From the NCBI GenBank assembly GCA_902578325.1, contig CACHCM010000001.1, positions 83,439-146,614 on the forward strand: a stretch of DNA of 63,176 nucleotides, in the 5' to 3' direction. The DNA is from an uncultured Pelagibacteraceae bacterium. Lineage in GTDB: Bacteria > Pseudomonadota > Alphaproteobacteria > Pelagibacterales > Pelagibacteraceae. The stretch's first letter is position 1. Each line of letters starts with the position of its first letter. The notes beneath the pieces are model-generated. The model searched no databases. It was not told the origin of the DNA and saw only the letters and a list, made by a program, of their open reading frames with translations. A program made the translations under genes and the position numbers. This document shows positions 51,550 through 60,631 of this stretch, one piece after another.

Positions 51550-51993
51550 TTAATGACAAGCAACTCCATATTTTTTTAATCTCCAATAATTGTAAGGCCA
51601 AGGAGTTAAAAAACCTATGATTAACATTATTGGAATAACCCACCAAGTTAATATGGCACCGCCAGTCAAAACATAATCTGTCAAATTCATCATAATTTCC
51701 ATACTGATCATCGATATTAAACTCATTCCACAAGCAGTTTTAAAGGCATTAATAAAATTAAAATTTTGTGTCATTAAAATAATTGTTTCTAAAATAATAC
51801 TTGTAATCAAACCATTAATGATTGCTAAAATCATAATTCCTAAAATTGGAAAAGGAATTTCGGTTAATTGAAAAAATAAAATTGTACCAAAATCACCTAT
51901 AGCACAACCTAATACACACCAAGCTGTATTTTTTGCACTTCTTTTCCAAGTATGTTTACAAGACCAATTAAATGTAGCAGTAGAGGTATTCAC
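51550..51993 (-). CDS. DUF4396-like membrane protein
   Basis: A 147-residue protein with four hydrophobic segments. An N-terminal cytoplasmic stretch CKHTWKRSAKNTAWCVLGCAIGD (about residues 12-34, given in part as KHTWKRSAKNT) and a WPYNYWRLKKYGVACH end match the DUF4396 pattern, with His and Cys residues that could bind metal or heme. The frame starts with GTG at 51993, 22 bases from the divergent sulfur-dioxygenase-like gene. Function unknown; the neighbours suggest a link to cytochromes or sulfur. Confidence 0.6.
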   Translation of the reverse strand: MNTSTATFNWSCKHTWKRSAKNTAWCVLGCAIGDFGTILFFQLTEIPFPILGIMILAIINGLITSIILETIILMTQNFNFINAFKTACGMSLISMISMEIMMNLTDYVLTGGAILTWWVIPIMLIIGFLTPWPYNYWRLKKYGVACH

Positions 51994-52015
51994 AATAATT
52001 TGATATTAATGAAAA

Positions 52016-52699
52016 ATGATTTTTAAACAAGTATTTGATCAAAAATCGTCTACCTACACTTATTTAATTGCATCGGCAAAAGGTCGCGAAGCAGTAATTA
52101 TTGATCCAGTTATTGAAAATGTTGATAGCTATATAAATTTACTAAATGAATTAGATCTTAAACTTGTAAAAGTAATTGATACACATATTCATGCAGACCA
52201 CATAACAGGTGCTTCAAAATTAAAAAAAGTTACAAATTGCTCTACAATCATGGGAGAACACACACCTGCTGATACAGTAGAAATCAAAGTAAAAGATGAA
52301 GAGATAATTAAAATTGATCAAATTGAAATTAAAGCAATGTATACACCTGGTCATACTTCAGACAGTTATAGTTTTTTGATGAACAAATTTTTATTTTCTG
52401 GGGATACACTTTTAATTAATGGAACAGGTAGGACAGATTTTCAAAATGGTAGCTCAAAAGATGCTTATAATTCTCTATTTAATAAATTGCTTAAATTACC
52501 AGATGATACTTTGCTTTATCCAGGGCATGATTACAACGGTAAACTTGTGAGTACTATTGGAAATGAAAAAAAATCAAATCCAAGGCTTCAAGTTAATAAT
52601 GCTGACGAATATGCTGAGATAATGTCAAATCTTAAATTATCTAAGCCTGAGCTAATGGATAGCAATATTAGAAGTAATATTAAATTAGGTGCTAGCTAA
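52016..52699 (+). CDS. ETHE1-like persulfide (sulfur) dioxygenase, metallo-beta-lactamase fold
   Basis: A 227-residue enzyme that oxidises glutathione persulfide to sulfite. The metal set is visible: THIHADHITGASKLKK near residue 55, the MYTPGHTSDSYSFL motif near 109, FSGDTLLINGTGRTDFQNG near 125-143 and LYPGHDYNGKLVSTIGNE near 165. The GRTDFQ motif is characteristic of the ETHE1/persulfide-dioxygenase branch. With the rhodanese at 7624 and sulfonate genes it suggests active organic sulfur metabolism. It overlaps the convergent azlD-like gene by 8 bases. Confidence 0.88.
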   Translation: MIFKQVFDQKSSTYTYLIASAKGREAVIIDPVIENVDSYINLLNELDLKLVKVIDTHIHADHITGASKLKKVTNCSTIMGEHTPADTVEIKVKDEEIIKIDQIEIKAMYTPGHTSDSYSFLMNKFLFSGDTLLINGTGRTDFQNGSSKDAYNSLFNKLLKLPDDTLLYPGHDYNGKLVSTIGNEKKSNPRLQVNNADEYAEIMSNLKLSKPELMDSNIRSNIKLGAS

Positions 52700-53009
52700 A
52701 AATCACAAAAATTAAAAACCAATAAGAAACTAATCCTGCTAAAATAGTAGCAATTATATTTTTTGAAAAATAACCCACAATTACTGCAACTAATGCTCCA
52801 AAAATTTTTGGATCATTCATTTCTATAAAAGTTCCAAAATCATTTATAAATATTCCAGGAAATATTATGGCTGGGAATACTGCAGATGGAACATATTCTA
52901 ATACAGCTTTGACTTTATCTCCCAACATTTCTCTAGAAATTAATGCAACCATAGTCATTCTAGTAAAGTAAGTTAATATACCAGCAAAGATAATTGATAC
53001 TAAAGTCAC
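52692..53009 (-). CDS. azlD: Branched-chain amino acid transport protein AzlD family
   Basis: A 105-residue protein with four hydrophobic segments and the AzlD pattern TYFTRMTMVALISREMLGD near residue 13, followed by YVPSAVFPAIIFPGIF near 39. With AzlC it exports branched-chain amino acids or analogues in characterised cases. It overlaps AzlC upstream by 4 bases, so the two are co-translated. Confidence 0.88.
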   Translation of the reverse strand: MTLVSIIFAGILTYFTRMTMVALISREMLGDKVKAVLEYVPSAVFPAIIFPGIFINDFGTFIEMNDPKIFGALVAVIVGYFSKNIIATILAGLVSYWFLIFVIFS

Positions 53010-53692
53010 TTTTTTAACCTCAATAATAACGAAGCAACAAATAAAGCAATTAGTGGTGAAATAATAATATAAGATTTAAATGGTGCATCAAAAAATAATA
53101 ATGAACTTAAACCACAAGTAATCATTACAATCACATGATCAATTTTTTTTAGATCTTGTACAACGATTGCAATAAATGTCAGAGGAATGGCAAATTTTAA
53201 TCCAAGTTCTTCAGGAACAAATGATCCTAAAATGATTCCTGAAAGTGTAGCAATTTGCCAACAAACCCACATCGTGCATCCAGTGCCTATTAAATGATAA
53301 TGTAAATATTCTTCAGATTTATTTTTTTTAAAAAATTTATTAGACTCTGCAAAGCCCTGATCAACTATTACATATGATATTAATAATTTTTTAATAAAAG
53401 ATAATTTTTCTAGATATTCAGATAAAACTGCTCCGTATAATAAATGTCGAGAATTTATAATTCCAACAGAAGTCACAGCAACTAAACTGGATGCACCTCC
53501 TGATAAAAGCTGCAAAAAAACTATTTGCGAAGCACCACCAAAAATAATGAAGGACATTGCATAAACTAAATAAGGATTAAAACCTAGTTCAACTCCGATA
53601 GCTCCACAAATAATTCCAAATGGAATTACTGACAACATATGTGGAGAAATATCCAGCATACCTCTGGTAAATAATTGTTTTTTTGAAAGCAT
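53006..53692 (-). CDS. azlC: Branched-chain amino acid transport protein AzlC family
   Basis: A 228-residue protein with about five to six spans: GMLDISPHMLSVIPFGIICG near residue 11, MSFIIFGGASQIVFLQLL near 46, SRHLLYGAVLSEYLE near 81 and DQGFAESNKFF near 112. These match the AzlC large subunit of the two-part exporter. It lies 12 bases after the FbpC-type ATPase gene on the same strand and so may be on the iron-transport transcript, although no functional tie is evident. Confidence 0.9.
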   Translation of the reverse strand: MLSKKQLFTRGMLDISPHMLSVIPFGIICGAIGVELGFNPYLVYAMSFIIFGGASQIVFLQLLSGGASSLVAVTSVGIINSRHLLYGAVLSEYLEKLSFIKKLLISYVIVDQGFAESNKFFKKNKSEEYLHYHLIGTGCTMWVCWQIATLSGIILGSFVPEELGLKFAIPLTFIAIVVQDLKKIDHVIVMITCGLSSLLFFDAPFKSYIIISPLIALFVASLLLRLKK

Positions 53693-53704
53693 TCGCTTGT
53701 TTTA

Positions 53705-54766
53705 TTAAAAACAAACTATGTGATCAATATGAATCGGTCTTTTAATTCCAAACTTTTCGTCAGCTTCATGCTGATGCTCATGATGAGAATGAACAAATAC
53801 TGGTATTAATAAATCACTACTGGTTTTTAAGGTGTAAATAAAGTTGGTACCTCTAAATTTTCTATCAACAACCTCTAATTTTAGATTACTTTTATCATCG
53901 TGCTCAAGATCCTCTGGCTGTAATAATAATTGTACGTTCGATCCTTTTGGATAATGCTTAATAAAATTCCCATTTATTGTTCCAAGATCTTTATTTTCTA
54001 GTGAGTTTTCTCCTGTTACTTTAGCTGGAATTAGAATTCCACGATTTAAAAAATTCACGACCTCTACTGAATTTGGAAAATGATATACATTATAAGGATC
54101 ATCAAACTGTTTAATTTGACCATCTAATATAATCGCACATTTATGCCCTAAATAAAAAGCCTCATAAGAGTCATGGGTTACAATTATTGTTGTAATTTTT
54201 AATTTACTTAAAATTTTTTTCAATCTTACTTGAATCTCTTCTTTAAAACTTTGGTCAACATTTGATAATGGCTCATCTAATAACAAAAGATCAGGTTGTG
54301 TTAATAAAGATCTCGCAAGAGAAGCTCTTTGTGCTTCTCCGGCACTTATTTCGTGAGGATATTTTTCAAGTATTTTTGAAATATCAAGTAAATCAACAAT
54401 TTCCGTAAAAGTTAGTTTTTTTTTCTTTTTTGTTTTATTTCTCTCAGTGCCTAACAGTATATTTTTTTCCACAGTGTAATGTGGAAACAAACTATTATCC
54501 TGAAAAGCTAAAGAAACATTTCTATATTCAGGTTCAACGTGTTTATCTTTTGATGATATTAATTTTCCGTTTAATTTAATTGAACCTTTTTCAATTTCTT
54601 CTAAACCAGCTATAGTTCTTAATATCGTAGTTTTTCCAATTCCTGAAGGACCTAAAATACATAAAGTCTCTCCCTCATTTTCTATGACAAATGAAGCATT
54701 TTTAACCTTGGATTTTCCACCAATTGTAAAATCAACATTTTTAATTTCTAAAAAATTATTTTTCAT
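53705..54766 (-). CDS. fbpC: Ferric-iron ABC transporter ATP-binding protein with His-rich C terminus
   Basis: A 353-residue ATPase from the ATG at 54766, which overlaps the permease stop by 11 bases; the frame opens upstream at 54814 but would add 16 unlikely residues. Walker A is GPSGIGKTT, Walker B LLLLDEPLSNVD; the signature reads ISAGEAQRASLARS in place of LSGGQ. A TOBE-like tail ends in a run of histidines, HSHHEHQHE (53765-53791), followed by IHIDH. It powers ferric iron uptake with FbpA and FbpB. The His-rich tail could sense or bind metal. Confidence 0.88.
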   Translation of the reverse strand: MKNNFLEIKNVDFTIGGKSKVKNASFVIENEGETLCILGPSGIGKTTILRTIAGLEEIEKGSIKLNGKLISSKDKHVEPEYRNVSLAFQDNSLFPHYTVEKNILLGTERNKTKKKKKLTFTEIVDLLDISKILEKYPHEISAGEAQRASLARSLLTQPDLLLLDEPLSNVDQSFKEEIQVRLKKILSKLKITTIIVTHDSYEAFYLGHKCAIILDGQIKQFDDPYNVYHFPNSVEVVNFLNRGILIPAKVTGENSLENKDLGTINGNFIKHYPKGSNVQLLLQPEDLEHDDKSNLKLEVVDRKFRGTNFIYTLKTSSDLLIPVFVHSHHEHQHEADEKFGIKRPIHIDHIVCF

Positions 54767-56432
54767 TTTCTCTAAGAATATATTTAGATGTAAACATAAT
54801 AAATATAGTTGCAATTAAAATTAAAAATAACGATGGAACTGCTGCAGCCTCTAGTAAATCCTCAGACGCAGATATATATGCAGTTGTTGCAAAAGTTTCA
54901 AAATTAAATGGTCTTAAAATAAGGGTTATTGGAAGCTCTCTTATAATTTCTAGGGAAATCAATATTGCTACAAATAAAAGTGAATTTCTCAGAAAAGGAA
55001 CGTGAATATTAAGAAAAGTTTTTTGCTTTGAATAACCTAGCAAATATGAGCTTTCATCAACTGAAATATTTATTTTTTCGTAACCTGATTTTATTCCATT
55101 AAATGCTAATGAATAAAATCTAACAAAGTAAACTAAAACCAGTCCAAGAACAGAACCAATAAAGATTTTTTTAATAGATATAAAGCCTAAGGTCTTAACA
55201 ATATTTTCATCAAACCAAGCAATGAATGTAATAAATGCTACTGCCAGAATAACACCTGGAATAGCATAACCTGAGATAGATATTGTTGATAAAAAATTTA
55301 AAATTTTATTTTTAGAAACTCTATTTCCATAATTTGAAATCAGAGAAAATAAAATCAATACAAGGCTAGATAAAAAAACTAAATAAATCGTATTTAAAGT
55401 AAGTGAAATCACATCAAGATCAAAAAGGTTTTCTGGAAACTTTATTGTCCAATATAACATTTGGCTTAAAGGAAATAAAAAACTTAAAAAGAAAATAATA
55501 AAACAAAACAAAAATGCAAAAAAAGATTTTTTTCCAGTTAAGTTTATTTTTTCTTTTTGTTTAAATCCACCTCTTGAATTAAAATGGTACTTAGCTTTTT
55601 TTCTTGAATAATTTTCGATTATAAAACATGCAAATATAAATATAAGTAAGAAAAATGATAACCTATTTGAAAAAGCTAAATCATCAAATGTAATCCAAGC
55701 ATTATAAATACCGGTGGTTAGAGTATTAATTGAAAAGAAATCAACTGCACCAAATTCTGCTAATGTCTCCATTGCAACTAAAGATAACCCGGCAACTATA
55801 GCTGGTCTAGCAGCTGGTAATATCAAAGAATATAAAGATTTGAATTTTGAAAAACCTAAACTTCTTCCTAGATCAATTAGGTTTTGAGATTGATACAAAA
55901 ATGAAGCTCTAGAAAGAATATACACATAAGCATATAATGAGAATGATAGTGAAAGAACTGCTCCAAGAAGACCATCAAATTTTGGAATATTTTTGTTATA
56001 TTCTCCTTCCCCAAATAAATTCGTTAAGATTGTAAAAGCTGTACCGTAATTTTCAAAAAAAGCTGTCAGAGAATATGCATAAATATAGGGAGGAACAGCA
56101 AAAGAAAGGATAAGTGCCCATTTAAAGAAATCACTAAAAGGAAATTTGTAAAATGAAACTAAATATGCACATGTAGTTCCTACAATAAAAGTTAAGACCA
56201 AAACACAAACTAACAAAATGAAAGAATTAAATACATATTCAAATAAAAAAGTATCTTTTAATATTTGATAATAATTTGAGGTTTCCTCAAAAAAACTAAA
56301 AAAAACGGTAATTATTGGAATTAACACACCTATGGAAATCAATAAGGATGAGAGAAACCAAATATTAAAATTTTTTACCATTAAGGGTCTTATAGTATAA
56401 ATAAATTTTTTTTCACTATATGTTACTTCCAA
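54756..56432 (-). CDS. fbpB: Ferric-iron ABC transporter permease (fused two-domain)
   Basis: A 558-residue permease made of two fused six-span domains, the normal FbpB/SfuB plan. The first EAA-type loop is LIDLGRSLGFSKFKSLYSLI near residue 183; the second is DESSYLLGYSKQKTFLNIH near 464. It forms the full inner-membrane channel, so only one permease gene is needed. It overlaps the FbpA gene upstream by 10 bases and the FbpC gene downstream by 11. Confidence 0.92.
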   Translation of the reverse strand: MEVTYSEKKFIYTIRPLMVKNFNIWFLSSLLISIGVLIPIITVFFSFFEETSNYYQILKDTFLFEYVFNSFILLVCVLVLTFIVGTTCAYLVSFYKFPFSDFFKWALILSFAVPPYIYAYSLTAFFENYGTAFTILTNLFGEGEYNKNIPKFDGLLGAVLSLSFSLYAYVYILSRASFLYQSQNLIDLGRSLGFSKFKSLYSLILPAARPAIVAGLSLVAMETLAEFGAVDFFSINTLTTGIYNAWITFDDLAFSNRLSFFLLIFIFACFIIENYSRKKAKYHFNSRGGFKQKEKINLTGKKSFFAFLFCFIIFFLSFLFPLSQMLYWTIKFPENLFDLDVISLTLNTIYLVFLSSLVLILFSLISNYGNRVSKNKILNFLSTISISGYAIPGVILAVAFITFIAWFDENIVKTLGFISIKKIFIGSVLGLVLVYFVRFYSLAFNGIKSGYEKINISVDESSYLLGYSKQKTFLNIHVPFLRNSLLFVAILISLEIIRELPITLILRPFNFETFATTAYISASEDLLEAAAVPSLFLILIATIFIMFTSKYILRENEK

Positions 56433-57451
56433 CCGGCAGCTGTCATAACTTCTAATGCAGCAGCTTGATTTTTTCCATAAGTTGAAACTTTAGTTGCTAA
56501 ATCTTGTTTAAAATCTAACCCTAAATTATTTACTACTAATGGACTTGGAGAGACACCACCAATCATAGGAAACTCAAACGTGTTATTCGTAAAGTGTTCC
56601 TGAGACTCTGGTGATAATAAAAAGTCAACAAGTGCAACCGCATTTGCTTTGTTAGGCGCACCTTTAACTAAAGCAGCACAACTAATATTCATATGTGTTC
56701 CTCTATCATTTTGATTGGGAAAAAACGCTTTTACTTTTTTTGCAGCTTCTTGTTGTTCAGCACCTTTTTTACCTGAAAGCATAAGTGCTAAATAATAAGT
56801 ATTAGCTACAGCAATATCAGCTTCTCCTGCTGCAACAGCCATGATTTGTGCTCTATCGTTTCCTTTTGGCTCTCTTGCCATATTAGAAACAACACCTTTT
56901 GCCCATGCGGCTGTAGCTTTTTTTCCATTATTTGCAATTAATGAAGCCACAAGTGATTTATTATAAATGTTACTAGATTTTCTTATTACTAGTCTACCTT
57001 TCCATTTTGGATCAGCTAAACCTTCATAAGTTAAACCTGACAACTCAGCACCACTAACTCTTTCAGGTGAGTAGTAGATAATTCTTGCTCTTTTTGCTAC
57101 TCCAACCCATTTATTAGTTCTAAAGTTTTTTGGAACAGACGCTTTAATTGTTGCAGATGATAAACCACCTTGAAGCAAACCTTTTGCATCCATAGCACCA
57201 CATCTTCCAGCATCGGCAGTGATATATAAATCAGCTGAAGAATCTGCTCCTTCTTCGGCTATTCTTTTTTCTAAAGCTCCTGATTTACCATTAATTAAAT
57301 TTACTTTAATTCCTGTAGCTGCAGTAAATTTTCCATACATTTCAGCATCAGCCTTATAATGTCTTGCATTAAATACATTTACCTCATTCGCAATCGCAAA
57401 AGTTGATACGAATAAAGATGTAATTAACGCCAAAATTGATAATTTTCTCAT
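56423..57451 (-). CDS. fbpA: Ferric-iron ABC transporter substrate-binding protein
   Basis: A 342-residue periplasmic receptor with a signal peptide (MRKLSILALI... AIA-N cleavage near residue 21). NVFNARHYKADAEMYGKF near 25 and the tyrosine pair in ANTYYLALMLS near 217 match the Fe(III)-binding tyrosines of FbpA/FutA proteins. An AAGGAG site precedes the ATG. Unlike the other binding-protein genes here it runs straight into its permease gene (10-base overlap) with no stem-loop. The Fur-box-like sites 28-71 bases upstream predict induction by iron shortage. Confidence 0.92.
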   Translation of the reverse strand: MRKLSILALITSLFVSTFAIANEVNVFNARHYKADAEMYGKFTAATGIKVNLINGKSGALEKRIAEEGADSSADLYITADAGRCGAMDAKGLLQGGLSSATIKASVPKNFRTNKWVGVAKRARIIYYSPERVSGAELSGLTYEGLADPKWKGRLVIRKSSNIYNKSLVASLIANNGKKATAAWAKGVVSNMAREPKGNDRAQIMAVAAGEADIAVANTYYLALMLSGKKGAEQQEAAKKVKAFFPNQNDRGTHMNISCAALVKGAPNKANAVALVDFLLSPESQEHFTNNTFEFPMIGGVSPSPLVVNNLGLDFKQDLATKVSTYGKNQAAALEVMTAAGWK

Positions 57452-57478
57452 TAAGCTCCTTAAATTATTACATTATTA

Positions 57479-57522
57479 TTGAGAATGAGAACTATTCTCA
57501 ATGCGAATGATTATCAATCGCA
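57479..57522 (-). promoter_or_regulatory. Fur-box-like operator upstream of fbpABC
   Basis: Two adjoining inverted repeats: TTGAGAAT-N7-ATTCTCAA (57479-57501) and TGCGA-N11-TCGCA (57502-57522). On the minus strand the second contains TTGATAATCATT, which matches the core of the classical Fur box, and the first resembles the same element. They lie 28-71 bases before fbpA, where a Fur-family or Irr-type repressor would block transcription when iron is ample. Confidence 0.75.
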
Positions 57523-57575
57523 ATAGTGTCGCAGATTTAGCTTTATTAATAATTTAAGGGGTTTTTGGCTATTTT

Positions 57576-58463
57576 CTATTTCCAGTCGCCAATTTTACTG
57601 AATAAGAAATTTCTGAAAGCTTGAACTCTAGCTGTGTTTTTTAACGATTGCGGGTAGACAAAATGAGCTTCTGTTATAGGTCCTTCTACTTTTGGAAGTA
57701 CTTTAATTATTTTACTAGTATTTGATACTAAATATTCAGGCAATGCTGCCAACCCTACTCCGGACTCAACACCATATAGTAAACCGCTAACACTATTAAC
57801 CTTCATAATAGATTTTCTTTTTTTTCCATCGTGCATTCCTATTTTTAATGCCCAATCAGGATTATAAACTGGTGATGGAGCACCTTTTCCAAATGAAATA
57901 AATTTATGTTTGTTTAGGTCGTTAACTGTTTTTGGCATCCCATTTTTTTCTAAGTATTTATTTGATCCATAAATATAATACTTAATATCAACTAATTTTT
58001 TCTGAATATAGTTAAGCTGTTTTGGTCTTCTCATAAAAATTCCGATATCAGCTTGACGAGTACTCAGATCTAATTCTTTATCATCGAAAACGAGTTCAAT
58101 CTCAATTTCTGGATTAAGTGTCATAAATTCTTGAATTCTTGGTGTTAACCAATGTGTTCCAAAACTTCTTACAGTTGTAATTGTTAATTTTCCTGTTGGT
58201 TTGCTCTTTTGATCACCTAATGATGTTTCAACTTCTTTAAGTTTGCTAATCACATCATGAGCAGTTTTAAAAACATATTCTCCATTTTGCGTGAGGGTTA
58301 AGCCTCTTGCATGTCTTTCAAACAACTGCACTTTTAAATCTTGTTCTAAGGATTGTATTTGTCTACTTATAGCTGATTGGCTAAGATTTAAATTAACAGT
58401 AGCATTCGTAAAGCTTCCAGCTTCAGCCACAGCATGAAAAATTTTTAATTTATCCCAATCCAT
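57576..58463 (-). CDS. LysR-family transcriptional regulator
   Basis: A 295-residue regulator. The winged HTH is at residues 1-60 (FHAVAEAGSFTNATVNLNLS and SAISRQIQSLE), then the effector domain from about 90 with RQADIGIFMRRPKQ near 151 and GVGLAALPEYLV near 236. It overlaps the acuI gene stop by one base and is likely co-transcribed with it. Divergence or overlap with a target often marks LysR control, so acuI/folE or the adjacent iron genes are possible targets. Effector unknown. Confidence 0.92.
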   Translation of the reverse strand: MDWDKLKIFHAVAEAGSFTNATVNLNLSQSAISRQIQSLEQDLKVQLFERHARGLTLTQNGEYVFKTAHDVISKLKEVETSLGDQKSKPTGKLTITTVRSFGTHWLTPRIQEFMTLNPEIEIELVFDDKELDLSTRQADIGIFMRRPKQLNYIQKKLVDIKYYIYGSNKYLEKNGMPKTVNDLNKHKFISFGKGAPSPVYNPDWALKIGMHDGKKRKSIMKVNSVSGLLYGVESGVGLAALPEYLVSNTSKIIKVLPKVEGPITEAHFVYPQSLKNTARVQAFRNFLFSKIGDWK

Positions 58464-59464
58464 TATTTATTTAAATCAACTAATACTCTTCCAGAAATTT
58501 CACCTTTTAAAATTTTAGGATAAGTCTCAATCAATTCCTCCAAGCTTACTGTTAAAACTGATTTTTCCAATAAATCAAAATCAATTAAATTTGTTGCTTC
58601 TCCCCAAATGAAACCTCTTCTTTTTATGCTACAATTAGCAGAGTCCATGCCCCAAACTTTAATTCCTCTCAACATAAATGGTAACAAATTCGTATTAAGT
58701 TCATTACTGTTTGCATTTCCACAAACTGAGATTATTCCATTTGATTTTGTTTGAGCAATTGCATTTGCCAAAATTTTTCCACCGACCGTGTCTACCACTC
58801 CATCCCATAGACCTTTGTCTATTGGACGTGGATCTTTGTCAAATTCAGCCCTATTTATAATGTTTTTTGCACCTAATGATTTTAAATAATCTGACTTTGA
58901 ATCTTTTCCTGTAACTGCAGTAACATTATATCCCATTTTGGCTAATGCCATGATTGCTACACTACCAACTCCTCCTGTTGCACCTGTAACTAGAACGTCA
59001 TTAACTTTTTCACCTAATAAAATACTTTCCCTTGCTTGAATTGCAAAAGCACTCATTAAAGAGGTAAAACCTGCAGTACCTAAAATCATAGCTTGTTTAG
59101 TTGTTAAGCTATCGGGTTTTTTTATTAAAAAATCTGCATTTACTTTTGCAATTTGTGAATATCCGCCAAAGAATATTTCTCCAACTCTAAATCCGGTTAA
59201 AATTACCTCATCTCCTTCTTTAAATTTTGAATTTTCACTTTCAATTACTTTTCCTGAAAAATCTATTCCTGGAATATGTGGGAATTCTTTTACTAATCGT
59301 CCACCATTTTTTAAAATCATTCCATCTTTAAAATTAAGATCAGAATAATCTACTTTTACAGTTACATCTCCATGCTTTAGAAAACTTTTATCAATAGATT
59401 TAACTTCACGTGAGAAGTTTTCACCTTCTTGATTAAGAATTAGTGCTTTAAATTGGTCAGACAC
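58463..59464 (-). CDS. acuI: AcuI/YhdH-type acryloyl-CoA reductase (MDR family)
   Basis: A 333-residue zinc-free medium-chain reductase. YSDLNFKDGMILKNGG near residue 40 and FPHIPGIDFSGKV near 61 are the YhdH/AcuI opening; the NADP site is DVLVTGATGGVGSVAIMALAK near 157-178 (given in outline) and the end RVLVDLNK is standard. AcuI detoxifies acryloyl-CoA from DMSP breakdown to propionyl-CoA, fitting a marine bacterium. It follows folE by one base and overlaps the LysR gene by one. Generic quinone reductase is the alternative. Confidence 0.85.
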   Translation of the reverse strand: MSDQFKALILNQEGENFSREVKSIDKSFLKHGDVTVKVDYSDLNFKDGMILKNGGRLVKEFPHIPGIDFSGKVIESENSKFKEGDEVILTGFRVGEIFFGGYSQIAKVNADFLIKKPDSLTTKQAMILGTAGFTSLMSAFAIQARESILLGEKVNDVLVTGATGGVGSVAIMALAKMGYNVTAVTGKDSKSDYLKSLGAKNIINRAEFDKDPRPIDKGLWDGVVDTVGGKILANAIAQTKSNGIISVCGNANSNELNTNLLPFMLRGIKVWGMDSANCSIKRRGFIWGEATNLIDFDLLEKSVLTVSLEELIETYPKILKGEISGRVLVDLNK

Positions 59465-59465
59465 A

Positions 59466-60086
59466 CTAGTCTTTTAACTCAGTGCTGATAAATCGTAAAT
59501 ATCTATTTTGATAACTCAGATCTTCTTTAAATTGACCTAAGTAAAAATTAGTTACAGTTGTTGCTTGTTCTTTTTTAATACCCCTCATAGTCATACACTG
59601 ATGGGTTGAATCTATGGTAACAGCTACACCTTTTGCATCTAACGCTTCCATTAGAGTATTAGCTATTTGAACAGTTAATCTTTCTTGTGTCTGTAATCTT
59701 TTTGAAAATATTTCTACTACTCTTGCAATTTTACTTAATCCTACAACTCTTTCATTTGGTATATATGCAACATGAGCTTTTCCAATAATTGGAGCCATAT
59801 GATGTTCACAGTGACTTTGTACTGAGATATTTTTTTGAACCACCATATCACTGTAACCTTCGACATCACCAAAAGTTTTATCTAAAACTTTTTTTGCATC
59901 CTCAGAGTAACCTTGAAAATATTCTTTGAATGCTTTTACAACTCTTTTAGGGGTTTCTAACAAGCCCTCTCTTTGAGGATCTTCACCCATCCAAGATAAA
60001 ATTGTTCTAACAGCTTCTTCAGCTTCTTTATCCGAAACTTTTTTTATCTCTAAATTATTGTTGTCTGTGTCTTTTACTAACTTCAT
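59466..60086 (-). CDS. folE: GTP cyclohydrolase I
   Basis: A 206-residue enzyme converting GTP to dihydroneopterin triphosphate, the first step of folate synthesis. Zinc ligands are in SHCEHHMAPI near residue 91 (Cys and His) and THQCMTMRGI near 162 (Cys); LLETPKRVVKAF near 42 and LQTQERLTVQIAN near 132 are further signatures. It is divergent from hisI with a 77-base spacer and followed after one base by acuI. Confidence 0.95.
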   Translation of the reverse strand: MKLVKDTDNNNLEIKKVSDKEAEEAVRTILSWMGEDPQREGLLETPKRVVKAFKEYFQGYSEDAKKVLDKTFGDVEGYSDMVVQKNISVQSHCEHHMAPIIGKAHVAYIPNERVVGLSKIARVVEIFSKRLQTQERLTVQIANTLMEALDAKGVAVTIDSTHQCMTMRGIKKEQATTVTNFYLGQFKEDLSYQNRYLRFISTELKD

Positions 60087-60163
60087 AGCGCCTTTTTATA
60101 CAGTAAATACCTTAAATTAAAAATATTTAATATATTTAGATATGTGCTACATAATCACCCCGT

Positions 60164-60631
60164 ATGTTCAAAAAAAGAGAAAATATCTATGATATTGAAG
60201 AAGGAAATCTTCTTTCACCCAAGTTTGATAATGATGGACTGATTCCGGTAATTACTATGTGCTCAAAAACTAAAGATATTTTAATGCATGGATATATGAA
60301 TGTGGAAGCTCTTAAAAAGACAATTGAAACAAAAGAAGCTCACTATTTTAGCAGATCAAGAAAAGCTATTTGGCACAAAGGTAAAATAAGTGGTTTTACT
60401 CAAAAGGTAACTGAAATAAGAATTGATGATGATCAAGACTCAATATGGTTAACAGTTGATATCGGTGACGGAGCTAGTTGTCATGTTGGTTATAGATCAT
60501 GTTTTTATAGATCTATTCCTATGGGACCAATAGAAAACGGAAGAAAAGTTGAAATGGAATTTCTTGAGAAAGAAAAAAAATTCGACCCTGAAGAAGTTTA
60601 TAAGGATCAACCAAATCCTACGAAAATTTAA
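60164..60631 (+). CDS. hisI: Phosphoribosyl-AMP cyclohydrolase
   Basis: A 155-residue enzyme of histidine biosynthesis opening the PR-AMP ring. The substrate region AHYFSRSRKAIWHKGKISG near residue 56 and the metal-site block ASCHVGYRSCFYR near 103 are clear. Canonical HisI has DCDxD as a third metal motif; here it reads DDDQD (residues 88-92), with Asp89 replacing the zinc cysteine. Other alphaproteobacteria, as I recall, also show this, so it may be a lineage trait. It overlaps the DUF2237 gene by one base and is separate from other his genes. Confidence 0.92.
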   Translation: MFKKRENIYDIEEGNLLSPKFDNDGLIPVITMCSKTKDILMHGYMNVEALKKTIETKEAHYFSRSRKAIWHKGKISGFTQKVTEIRIDDDQDSIWLTVDIGDGASCHVGYRSCFYRSIPMGPIENGRKVEMEFLEKEKKFDPEEVYKDQPNPTKI

